Origin: Deltaproteobacteria bacterium
Lineage (GTDB): Bacteria; Myxococcota; Polyangia; Polyangiales; B10-G4
Assembly (NCBI GenBank): GCA_019312705.1
Contig: JAFDCW010000248.1
Span: 1-6,916 of the forward strand
Direction of reading: 5' to 3'
DNA: 6,916 nucleotides
The notes beneath the pieces are model-generated. The model saw only the letters and a program-made list of their open reading frames with translations, made no database searches and was not told where the DNA came from. The position numbers and the translations under genes were made by a program. Below are positions 1 through 6,239 of the stretch, piece after piece (the first letter of the stretch is position 1; the number at the start of each line of letters is the position of its first letter).

Positions 1-150
1 TGCGTCCGTCCACCAAGGCCCGGTATCGGGCTCTAGCGGATCGGGGGGAGGCGGTGGCTCGAACTCGGCAACGTGGCTGGTTGTGCAGCCAAGCCCTTCG
101 AGCACCATCACGCTCGAGAAGACCAAGGAATGAAAGAGTCGGTGCGCCAT
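1..150 (-). CDS. Putative lipoprotein, N-terminal fragment (3' end outside window)
   Basis: An open frame of 50 codons starts with ATG at 150 and runs off the left edge without a stop. It begins MAHRLFHSLVFSSVMVLEGL and then Gly21-Cys22. This is a short n-region with Arg4, a hydrophobic core at about residues 5-17, and a GLGC lipobox-like site, so Cys22 is the likely lipidated residue. The mature start is Thr/Ser-rich and is followed by a proline run (residues 32-36) and acidic, proline-rich sequence ending in Trp-Trp at 46-47, which looks like a flexible tether. The start is well supported: a perfect AGGAGGT lies 7 bases upstream. The rest of the protein is not visible, so no function can be given. 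Glu18 inside the hydrophobic segment and Gly at -3 are unusual for a signal peptidase II site. It probably has its own promoter, because 232 bp separate it from the upstream gene. Confidence 0.75.
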   Translation of the reverse strand, partial: MAHRLFHSLVFSSVMVLEGLGCTTSHVAEFEPPPPPDPLEPDTGPWWTDA

Positions 151-157
151 GCTGAAG

Positions 158-164
158 ACCTCCT
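158..164 (-). promoter_or_regulatory. Strong Shine-Dalgarno site of the left-edge lipoprotein gene
   Basis: On the minus strand AGGAGGT stands 7 bases before the ATG at 150. It is a full match to the anti-Shine-Dalgarno sequence at good spacing. It decides the start of this gene and contrasts with genes 2-4, none of which has a recognisable site. Confidence 0.85.
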
Positions 165-203
165 GAAGTTCGCAGTTCAAGATGACCAGCCAGGAGCAAT
201 GGC

Positions 204-240
204 GTAACTAAATGGTTTGTATGAGAGCTATGCGAATTGC
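204..240 (-). promoter_or_regulatory. AT-richer stretch, possible promoter region
   Basis: About 42% GC over 201-240 stands out in a very GC-rich window, and it lies 55-90 bp upstream of the ATG at 150. A weak -10-like TACAAA (minus strand, 216-221) can be read, but no convincing -35 hexamer lies at the right spacing. The promoter call rests on base composition and position only. Confidence 0.25.
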
Positions 241-249
241 CTATGGGCC

Positions 250-305
250 CGGTAGTGCCGCGCCGGTAGTGCCGCGCCGGTAGTGCCGCGCCGGTAGTCC
301 CGCTC
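250..305. repeat. Four tandem copies of a 14-bp unit
   Basis: The unit CGGTAGTGCCGCGC is repeated exactly at 250-263, 264-277 and 278-291. A fourth copy at 292-305 differs at two positions. The array lies between two minus-strand genes, downstream of the metalloprotease gene and upstream of the left-edge lipoprotein gene. There are no spacers, so it is a direct tandem repeat and not a CRISPR array. Replication slippage could vary the copy number. A regulatory role such as protein binding is possible but has no direct support. Confidence 0.9.
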
Positions 306-317
306 CCGTTCCCCCTG

Positions 318-343
318 ACAAGAAGGCGCCGCGTAGGCGGCCC
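318..343 (-). terminator. Weak terminator-like hairpin after the metalloprotease gene
   Basis: On the minus strand, 40 bases after the stop codon, GCCGC-CTAC-GCGGC forms a 5-bp stem with a 4-base loop. It can be extended by two G-C pairs across a one-base bulge and is followed by the T-rich tract TTCTTGT. The stem is GC-only and the T tract is interrupted, so this is a possible rather than a clear intrinsic terminator. Confidence 0.35.
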
Positions 344-382
344 GAGGCGGCAGCGCGCCGGAGGCGTTCCCGTTCCCGGTCG

Positions 383-2257
383 CTAGTCTCCCAGGAGTCC
401 GTCCAAGTACCCCGGCGCCGAGTGGCACAGGTGGGTCGCGGTGAAACCGGGTTGCGCGGTTCGTTCGCCGATGGGGCGGTTGCCGCCGTTGTCCATCAGG
501 CAGCCCTCGCTGTCGAAGCTGTTGTGAAAGACCGTTGGCGGCCCAAAGGGCTCGGCGAGGCCGAAGCTGTGGCCGAGCTCGTGGGCCGTCGTCTCGCCGA
601 CCATCGACGCCAGCGCTTCGAGGGCTCGGCGCACGGCGTTGACCCGGTCGCCGTCGCCCTCGCCGCGGATCTCGCCGAGGGTCGCCGGCTGGCCCCTTCG
701 CACCGGATCGAAGATCTCGTCGAAGAGCGGGTCTGGGTCCGGGCGGTTCCCGGGGGCCGGGATCCCGAGGTCGGGATGAGACGAGAAGTAGAGCATCGAC
801 TCGACGAAGACCCCGCCGTAGCCTTGGTAGCCGTCTTCCTGGGTCTCGGCGTTGGCGCCACCGACCTTGTCTGCGAGCCGCACGTTGTTGATGTCTTTGC
901 CGGGGGTATTGTCGTAGCCGAAGAGGCCGATGCCGTTCGGGTCGGGGCCGCCTACCTCGACCGTCGCGTAGCCGTTGGGCGAAAAGTCCACCGGGACCGT
1001 GAGGCGGATGTCGACGTTCCAGTCGCTATAGATGGACTCGATGCGGGACGCGACGAGCGGTTCGATCTCGCCCGCGGCGGCCTCGAGGCCGAAGAAGGGC
1101 AGGCTCGTGTAGAAGCCGGGGAGGAAACGCATGAATACCACCTGCGTAACCTGACCGAGGGTGAAGCTGAAGGGCACCGAGGGTCCAACCTCCATGTCGG
1201 ATCCCTTGATCACGATCGGGGTCGCGGTACCGGTGAAGGTGCCGCGGCGGGCGCGGAAGAGCTGGGAGATGAGCTGGTTGCTTCGCTCCACGGCGTGAAT
1301 GGTGGCGATCATCGTCGACCCGGACACCCAGCTCATCACCAACTCTTCGTCGAAAGAACCGGCGGCGCCGTCTTCGGGGTCGAACTCTCCGGCGAGGCGG
1401 ATGATGGTCGCCTCGTCGAGCTCGTCCGGGCCCCCGATGAAGCCCGCCCCGGAGACGAAGACCAGCTGCTCGAGGGATACGACGTCGGGAGCGATCGAGA
1501 AGAGCTCGGGCCCGTCGAAACTCAACGACACCGCTTCGGCCCTCGATGTACTTCGGCTGCCCCCGACGAGGCTGGATTCGAGGGTCACCGTCCCGTCGAA
1601 GACGCCTGGGTGCACGTTGCCGAGGGCCGTTGTCAGGCGTACGACGCCGCGGTCACGGGCGGTCCGTTCTGCGGGCAGTACAGGAATCGATGCGTCGACG
1701 GGGAGTGACGAGCCCCCGTCTTCGGTGAAGGTCCCGGTGAAGTGGGCGGTGACGGTGCCCTCGGTTGGCCCGATGAAGCCGGCGCCGCGGAGGATGCCTT
1801 CGTCGTTGTAGTGCACGATGCCCGACGGAGCGTCGTTGAGGTCGACGTCCATCGTGGTCGCTACTTCGAGGGAGAACGGGAAGGGCACCGACACCCCCGC
1901 GTCGCCGTGGACCACCGCCTCGACCGAGCTCGTGCCAGCACCGAGGCTCGCGACCAGCGCAGCTGTCACTTTGAAGAACACTTCGCCGGGGCCGCCGACC
2001 GACTCGAGGGGCAGGTCGTCGCCGCCGGAGGAGCCATCGACCACCAGGTAGGGGTCCCGGCCCAGGGCCTCGAAACGAAACCCGGTGACGCGAAGCAGGC
2101 TGCCTTCGAGGACCGGCGCCGGGGCCTCGATGTCGAGGATCTCCGGGCGCTCATCGAGCGTCGTGGGGGGAGGGTCGGTTTTGCAGCCCAGGGCCGAGCT
2201 GAGGGCCAAGCTGAGAACGACCGCGAGAATGGAGCTCCGTGTCAGGTGGGAATGCAT
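383..2257 (-). CDS. Lipoprotein with three TIG-like modules and a zinc metalloprotease domain
   Basis: The protein has 624 residues. Signal peptide 1-24 (Arg7, core 10-23) ends in ALGC, so Cys25 should be lipidated. Three Ig-like TIG/IPT-type modules follow at about 37-132, 140-248 and 249-366. Modules two and three both carry GAGFIG (158-163 and 270-275). The C-terminal domain (about 370-624) has HELGHSFGLAEP at 559-570, matching the HExxHxxGxx zinc signature with general base Glu560, and a Met-turn CLMDNG at 586-591. This architecture indicates an exported, membrane-tethered metzincin-like peptidase; its substrate is unknown. The usual third ligand (His or Asp) is Glu569, and His578 is an alternative ligand. 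The ATG at 2257 was chosen because it directly precedes a normal signal peptide; the frame stays open to 2449 but that extension is Arg-rich. No Shine-Dalgarno is seen, and the gene overlaps the previous one by 16 bp, which suggests translational coupling. I cannot name the peptidase family. Confidence 0.85.
   Translation of the reverse strand: MHSHLTRSSILAVVLSLALSSALGCKTDPPPTTLDERPEILDIEAPAPVLEGSLLRVTGFRFEALGRDPYLVVDGSSGGDDLPLESVGGPGEVFFKVTAALVASLGAGTSSVEAVVHGDAGVSVPFPFSLEVATTMDVDLNDAPSGIVHYNDEGILRGAGFIGPTEGTVTAHFTGTFTEDGGSSLPVDASIPVLPAERTARDRGVVRLTTALGNVHPGVFDGTVTLESSLVGGSRSTSRAEAVSLSFDGPELFSIAPDVVSLEQLVFVSGAGFIGGPDELDEATIIRLAGEFDPEDGAAGSFDEELVMSWVSGSTMIATIHAVERSNQLISQLFRARRGTFTGTATPIVIKGSDMEVGPSVPFSFTLGQVTQVVFMRFLPGFYTSLPFFGLEAAAGEIEPLVASRIESIYSDWNVDIRLTVPVDFSPNGYATVEVGGPDPNGIGLFGYDNTPGKDINNVRLADKVGGANAETQEDGYQGYGGVFVESMLYFSSHPDLGIPAPGNRPDPDPLFDEIFDPVRRGQPATLGEIRGEGDGDRVNAVRRALEALASMVGETTAHELGHSFGLAEPFGPPTVFHNSFDSEGCLMDNGGNRPIGERTAQPGFTATHLCHSAPGYLDGLLGD
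485..583 (-). other. Metalloprotease active-site region: HELGH motif and Met-turn
   Basis: His559, Glu560 and His563 are encoded at 583-569. Glu569 is encoded by GAG, read from 553 to 551, at the position where metzincin-type enzymes have His or Asp. The Met-turn (Cys586 to Gly591, Met588) is encoded at 502-485, 25 residues after His563. His578 lies between the two. The spacing fits a compact single-domain protease. Confidence 0.8.
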
Positions 2258-4791
2258 ACGAATTGTGCGTAGGTGTCGAGGTCGGTGCGCACGCCGCATC
2301 GGTACCCCGCGGAAAGGCGACACACTTCGTCGGCGCTCCAGCAGTCGACGGCGCAGACGTTCACGCCGTCTTCTTCGACGCAGTAGGTGCCGGTTCCACA
2401 GTCGGCGTTGCTCGTGCAACCGACCCGGGCGCAGTACCCGCCGGGCCATGCGACGCAGGTGCGCTGGCCGCCGCAGTCACCGATGGTCCCGCAGGCGTCG
2501 CCGTGTCCCCCCGCGCCCCGGGCGCCGCAATAGCGGCCGGCCTCGAACCACTTGCATGACTCGGCGACCTTGCACTCGGTGTTGAGGCCGCACATCTCGC
2601 CGCAATGGCTCACCGGCGCGGTCGGTCCGGGCGGTGGACAGATGTGGTTGGTCGGGCAGTCGGTATCGCCGGTGCAGGCGTCGGACCGGCAGGCCCCCTC
2701 GTCGCAGACCTCGCCGCTGGTGCACTCACTCGAACCCAGACAGCCGCTGAAGCTAGTGAAACGAACCTCGCCGAGGTAGTCGCCGAAGTCGGTGCCGAAG
2801 CCGTAGACCCGCGCCGTGTAGGTGCCCGTTTCGAAGAGGTCCATGTCGACCGTCTCGGTGTCCGAGATGCCCCGGCTCGAGCCGACGACGGTCCCACTCG
2901 GGCCGTAGAGTTCGAGGTCGAGGTCCGCCGCGATGTTGTCGAAGACGATGCTCACGGAGACGCCGGTGGGCTCCGTCACGGTGAAGCGAACGTAGTCGTC
3001 GTCGCTCGGACAGACCGTGCCGTCGAAGCTGGTGCCCGAGAGCACCCGAGCCGTCGCGCGGGTGTCGTCGTCTTCACCCGCGTCGTCGAGGCAACATGTC
3101 CCCGGAGCCGTACTCACCCGCATCGAATACGAGTTTTCGTCGCCCAGGAAGCCCTCAACTCGGGCGAAGACTTCGTCCGCCGAAGGCACGCAGTAGCTCA
3201 CACTCTCGCTGTTCGTGACCCCGGCACTCGAGGCCAAGATGGTCCCGGTGCGGCTCAGGAGCTGGAGGTCGAGGTCGCCTTCGGAGTGGATGAAGCCGTC
3301 GACGGTGACCGTCACGTCGGTACCGGTCGATGCTGTGATTCGGTAGTAGTCATCGTCGCCCGTGCAGATTTGCCCGTCGCTGAACGAAGGCACCGACGCG
3401 GTCGCTGCACCGATGGAGTCGTTCTCTTCGTAGCCGTCGTCGATACAAGAGCCAGAACCGCCCCCGGTGCCGTCACATAGGGCGCTGACGGGCCCGCAGC
3501 CCTGGCCGATGCCGCCCGCGACGGAGGTCCGACTGCCGCAGGTGCCTTCGGCGCAGCTCTCACCGCCGTCGCAACGCGGGATGCAGCGTGCTCCCGTCGC
3601 TGCGGTCGCGCAGAGCCCCGATTCGCAATCCGAGCTGCTCGTGCAAGTCTCGCAGGTCGCGAGACCCCCGGCGCTGCTTCCGCCGAGGGCGGTGAACCTG
3701 ACCAGGGGGCTGTCGATGCGGTGATCGCAGAGCGTGCCCCTGGGGTCGTCGTTGTCCGTGGCGCTCACCAGGAAGAAGACCACCAGCTCCTCCCCCTCGT
3801 CGAGGCCGAGGTTGGGCACCCGGGCCCGGAAGCTCCCGTCCGCGCCGTCGCTGAAGGGCAGCTGCTCGAACTCCGTGATGTCCGGCTTCGTCGGGTCATC
3901 GGGCATCGCCGTCGAGTAGTAGAGCAGAGGGGCATCGCGGAGACCCATGTCGTCGTCGACCCGTGCTTCGACCAGGTACCCGCCCCGGTTCTCGACCCGC
4001 GCCCCTTCGCTCGGCGCAAGCACATCGATGGTCGGTGCGGCGCCGGGGCACCCGTCCTTGGTGCCGCTCCGGAGAACGATCACGAAGTTCAGCGCGGTCG
4101 GCTCGTGGCTCATGTCGTCGGCCTCGAGGGCAATGGTCCATCTCTCCGTCGCCCCGACCTGGTCCGGTTCGGGACACCACTCGAACTCGGCCTGCTTGGA
4201 TCCCGTCGTCGTCAGGACAGCTCCCTCAGGCAACGTCCCGCGGGTTCGGATGGTCACGTTGGGCGTGTCCTCGTCCCTCACCTCGACGTCGAACTTCACG
4301 CAAGGGTCCCGCTCGAGGTCGTAGGTACGTCCGGCCCCCGGGCTGATGAAGATTGGCGCCGCATCCGACGCGGGCCTCACCGTCACCACCAGATTGCGCG
4401 CGTGCACCACGCTGTCCCCGTTGAGCAGCTGGATCTCGATCTCATGCGTGCCCACGTGGCTCGCCAGGGGCGACCACTGAAACTGCCCGCCAGTGCCATT
4501 GCCGCTGATACTCGCCGTCCGTTCGAAGCCCGGCAGCTCGGGGGCAACGAACCCCCACCCGAGGGACGGATTCCCGTCATTCACGCGCAGCGGCACCCGC
4601 AGCGTTTCGAGGACCGCGACATCTTGCGGCGCAATACTCTCGATTGCGGCGGAACTTTGCGCACAGCCAAATGCCGGCGCCAGGAAGAGAAGAGCAACTG
4701 CCACCAAGCAGAGGGGAGGGGTGGTATCAAGTTGAGCCATAAGTTCGCCGACGGATCGTAGCACGCTCCGCCGCAGCGCCATCGCCTTCAC
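2242..4791 (-). CDS. Large cysteine-rich lipoprotein with Ig-like and two PPC domains
   Basis: Numbered from the GTG at 4791, the protein has 849 residues. The hydrophobic segment 27-42 ends in AFGC, so Cys43 is the probable lipidated residue. Ig/cadherin-like modules lie at about 46-140, 145-242 and 250-368. A cysteine block spans 380-449. Two PPC (bacterial pre-peptidase C-terminal) domains span about 451-562 and 567-680, both with a GDDDYY/SDDDYV core and a DLDL strand. A second block (684-846) has 24 cysteines. PPC domains often accompany secreted proteases, yet no catalytic domain is seen here, so a binding or structural surface role is likely. The start is uncertain: ATG at 4782 or 4740 is in frame. 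The upstream codons have coding-like GC-rich third positions and supply arginines before the hydrophobic core, whereas starting at 4740 gives an n-region with no positive residue. No start has a good Shine-Dalgarno. The gene lies 51 bp after the TonB gene. Confidence 0.85.
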   Translation of the reverse strand: MKAMALRRSVLRSVGELMAQLDTTPPLCLVAVALLFLAPAFGCAQSSAAIESIAPQDVAVLETLRVPLRVNDGNPSLGWGFVAPELPGFERTASISGNGTGGQFQWSPLASHVGTHEIEIQLLNGDSVVHARNLVVTVRPASDAAPIFISPGAGRTYDLERDPCVKFDVEVRDEDTPNVTIRTRGTLPEGAVLTTTGSKQAEFEWCPEPDQVGATERWTIALEADDMSHEPTALNFVIVLRSGTKDGCPGAAPTIDVLAPSEGARVENRGGYLVEARVDDDMGLRDAPLLYYSTAMPDDPTKPDITEFEQLPFSDGADGSFRARVPNLGLDEGEELVVFFLVSATDNDDPRGTLCDHRIDSPLVRFTALGGSSAGGLATCETCTSSSDCESGLCATAATGARCIPRCDGGESCAEGTCGSRTSVAGGIGQGCGPVSALCDGTGGGSGSCIDDGYEENDSIGAATASVPSFSDGQICTGDDDYYRITASTGTDVTVTVDGFIHSEGDLDLQLLSRTGTILASSAGVTNSESVSYCVPSADEVFARVEGFLGDENSYSMRVSTAPGTCCLDDAGEDDDTRATARVLSGTSFDGTVCPSDDDYVRFTVTEPTGVSVSIVFDNIAADLDLELYGPSGTVVGSSRGISDTETVDMDLFETGTYTARVYGFGTDFGDYLGEVRFTSFSGCLGSSECTSGEVCDEGACRSDACTGDTDCPTNHICPPPGPTAPVSHCGEMCGLNTECKVAESCKWFEAGRYCGARGAGGHGDACGTIGDCGGQRTCVAWPGGYCARVGCTSNADCGTGTYCVEEDGVNVCAVDCWSADEVCRLSAGYRCGVRTDLDTYAQFVCIPT
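2245..2742 (-). repeat. C-terminal tandem C-x5-C-x5-C protein repeats
   Basis: Within the large lipoprotein, the spacing C-x5-C-x5-C starts at Cys684, Cys706, Cys734, Cys767 and Cys792. A looser copy starts at Cys817. The upstream block has two C-x5-C-x4-C copies, from Cys383 and Cys407. A frequent pattern is an acidic residue just before the second Cys, as in CTGDTDC and CTSNADC. These look like small disulfide-stabilised modules, a style common in Myxococcota exported proteins. Confidence 0.75.
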
Positions 4792-4842
4792 GAGTATCCA
4801 GCGAATCCCGGGACTGGCGTCGCCCTTTCGCCTTCCTACTGG

Positions 4843-6183
4843 CTACCGCACCATCGGATTCGAGTGCTCCACGGCCATGCGTACGGCGTGACGCTCGACG
4901 CCCGCGGAGAGCTCCGGCGGCAAGGGCGCAAATGGCGCGGCCTCCACGATCGCGGCCACCGCCGCCGCGTCGAAGTCGTCGAAGCCGCTCGACCGGACGA
5001 GGCTCGGGCGGCCGACGATGGTGCCGTTGGGGTTCACGACGAAACGCACGACCGACAAGCCCTGGTCCATGGCGACCATTCGCGCCCGGGGAAACGTGAG
5101 ACGCGACCGCACTCTGCGCTCGAGGGCGAGGTACCACCGGTGGTAACGGCCGTCCGAGGTGTCGAGGGAACCGTGGCGCCCCGGTCCGGGCTGATGGGAT
5201 CGGGCCCGGCCGCCAGTGCCCGCGCTGCCGCCCGCGCCGGGCGCTCCACCGCCCCCGACCCCGCCGCGGCCCTCGCCCACCACGGCGCCTGACCGTCGGC
5301 TCGACTCTACCCACGACTCGACCATCTGCGCGGCGAGGAGTTCGGCATCTCGGTTGTCCCGCACGCGCGCATCCCTCGTATTGGCGTTGGTCGCGGCGGG
5401 CCCTTCATCGACGGCCGGGCGACCGTGGGCAACGCGGGCAGCCTCTCGGTTGCGATCTCCTCGTCCGCCGGCGATGCCTCGTCCCGGGGAGGTCGTATCG
5501 CTGCCCGTCTGGGCGGGTGTCGTCGCCGCGACGGGGCCGGGCCGACTCTCTTCGGCGTCGTCATCTCCGCCGGCGGTGACGCCGCGGGCTCCGGCGGTCG
5601 CACGCGTCCCGGCCACCAAGGCTCCGGAACTATCCCTCGCCCCCTCGGTCGTCGGGGCCGCCACCGACCTCGCCCCCGGCGCCGCATCCTCGGCGCTGAC
5701 GGGGCGGCGCTCCGGGTGCGTTCCGGAGCCGCTCGCGAGGAATGGCTGGTCGTGGGGGTGCGGGGTGGCGCGGCGGTCTTCCCGAGTGGCGCGGGAGCTC
5801 GCTGTGCGGATGCGCTGGGTCTGGGCGCCATCGTTGCTCGTTCGAGGGCTATCCTGGAGTGTCACCCCGTCGGCCCGGGGCAGCAGCAAGATGACCTGGT
5901 CGGCGCCGGCGCGGTCTCCGCCTTCGCCGCGGTTCGCTGCGTCGATGTTCTGACGTGATGCGCCGCCGCCCGGGAGCAGCCGGTCGGGAACCGAGTTCGC
6001 ATCGCCTGAGACCGCCGGATTCGGGGCTTCGGCGAACGGTCCCACTCCCTCGCTGTTGTCGAACTCGACCCAATGGGCCTCGAGGGGCGCTGCCGGAAGG
6101 CGCAGGAGGACGAGCACCAGCGTCAGGTGCAATGCCAGGGACGCGACGGCGGCAAGGGTTGCCGCCCTGACCTCGGACGACAT
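4843..6183 (-). CDS. TonB-family energy transducer with a very long linker
   Basis: The protein has 446 residues and transmits inner-membrane proton motive force to an outer-membrane receptor. One N-terminal membrane segment (about 7-27) carries Ser15-x3-His19, equivalent to the Ser16/His20 pair of E. coli TonB that engages ExbB/ExbD. Residues 35-346 are low-complexity, rich in Ala, Gly, Arg and Asp, with a Gly-rich run at 303-326. They lack the Pro-Glu/Pro-Lys repeats of classical TonB. Residues 347-446 form the TonB C-terminal domain: a YxxxLExxVxxxLxFP helix, then VVRFVVNPNGTIVGRPSLV, then a helix containing FDAAAVAAI, then APFAPLPPEL. E. coli TonB is about 240 residues, so this linker is unusually long. 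The start is the ATG at 6183; no Shine-Dalgarno is evident. No exbB, exbD or receptor gene is visible, so its partners are encoded elsewhere. It could instead serve a motility or secretion complex, as TonB-domain proteins in this group sometimes do. Confidence 0.85.
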   Translation of the reverse strand: MSSEVRAATLAAVASLALHLTLVLVLLRLPAAPLEAHWVEFDNSEGVGPFAEAPNPAVSGDANSVPDRLLPGGGASRQNIDAANRGEGGDRAGADQVILLLPRADGVTLQDSPRTSNDGAQTQRIRTASSRATREDRRATPHPHDQPFLASGSGTHPERRPVSAEDAAPGARSVAAPTTEGARDSSGALVAGTRATAGARGVTAGGDDDAEESRPGPVAATTPAQTGSDTTSPGRGIAGGRGDRNREAARVAHGRPAVDEGPAATNANTRDARVRDNRDAELLAAQMVESWVESSRRSGAVVGEGRGGVGGGGAPGAGGSAGTGGRARSHQPGPGRHGSLDTSDGRYHRWYLALERRVRSRLTFPRARMVAMDQGLSVVRFVVNPNGTIVGRPSLVRSSGFDDFDAAAVAAIVEAAPFAPLPPELSAGVERHAVRMAVEHSNPMVR

Positions 6184-6192
6184 CGCCCATCT

Positions 6193-6220
6193 AGTGTAGC
6201 AGCGCCGGGGCGAAGGTCAG
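6193..6220 (-). promoter_or_regulatory. Weak promoter-like pair before the TonB gene
   Basis: On the minus strand, CTGACC (6220-6215) and TACACT (6198-6193) are separated by 16 bases. Each matches four of six positions of the sigma-70 consensus. A start here would give an almost leaderless mRNA for the ATG at 6183. In a 56-bp gap this could easily be chance. Confidence 0.2.
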
Positions 6221-6221
6221 G

Positions 6222-6237
6222 GGGCCTGGGCAGGCCC
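6222..6237. other. Short inverted repeat after the lgt stop codon
   Basis: GGGCCT-GGGC-AGGCCC forms a perfect 6-bp GC-rich stem with a 4-base loop, three bases past the lgt stop. On the minus strand it is followed by CCTGACC and not by a T run, so it is not a canonical intrinsic terminator. It may stabilise the lgt 3' end or attenuate read-through. Confidence 0.35.
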
Positions 6238-6239
6238 GG

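Noticed and set aside
250..305. CRISPR-like array
   Set aside because: The units are 14 bp and directly adjacent with no spacers, and no cas gene is nearby.
228..428. Small minus-strand frame across the 14-bp repeats
   Set aside because: The start has no ribosome binding site. The translation overlaps the 3' end of the metalloprotease gene in another frame and runs through the tandem repeats.
422..1708. Long plus-strand open frame (428 codons) opposite the metalloprotease gene
   Set aside because: It lies wholly antisense to a gene with a clear signal peptide, HELGH motif and Met-turn. Its translation is low-complexity and rich in Arg, Glu, Gly and Val with no recognisable domain, as expected for a shadow frame in GC-rich DNA.
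2258..2449. 64-residue N-terminal extension of the metalloprotease frame
   Set aside because: The extension is dominated by arginine and lies inside the coding region of the upstream cysteine-rich gene. The ATG at 2257 gives a normal lipoprotein signal peptide.
2605..3480. Plus-strand open frame opposite the PPC domains
   Set aside because: It is antisense to well-defined PPC and cysteine-repeat coding sequence and has no domain of its own.
3721..4761. Plus-strand open frame of 346 codons opposite the Ig-like modules
   Set aside because: Composition is His/Arg/Val-rich without motifs, and it is fully antisense to the large lipoprotein gene.
5216..5953. Plus-strand and alternate-frame open frames opposite the TonB linker
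   Set aside because: The linker DNA is low-complexity and extremely GC-rich, which leaves few stops in any frame. No signature is seen in these frames.
5849..6190. Overlapping minus-strand frame starting 7 bases before the TonB ATG
   Set aside because: It encodes only Arg/Gly/Pro-rich sequence, whereas the frame from 6183 encodes a membrane anchor with Ser-x3-His and a TonB domain.
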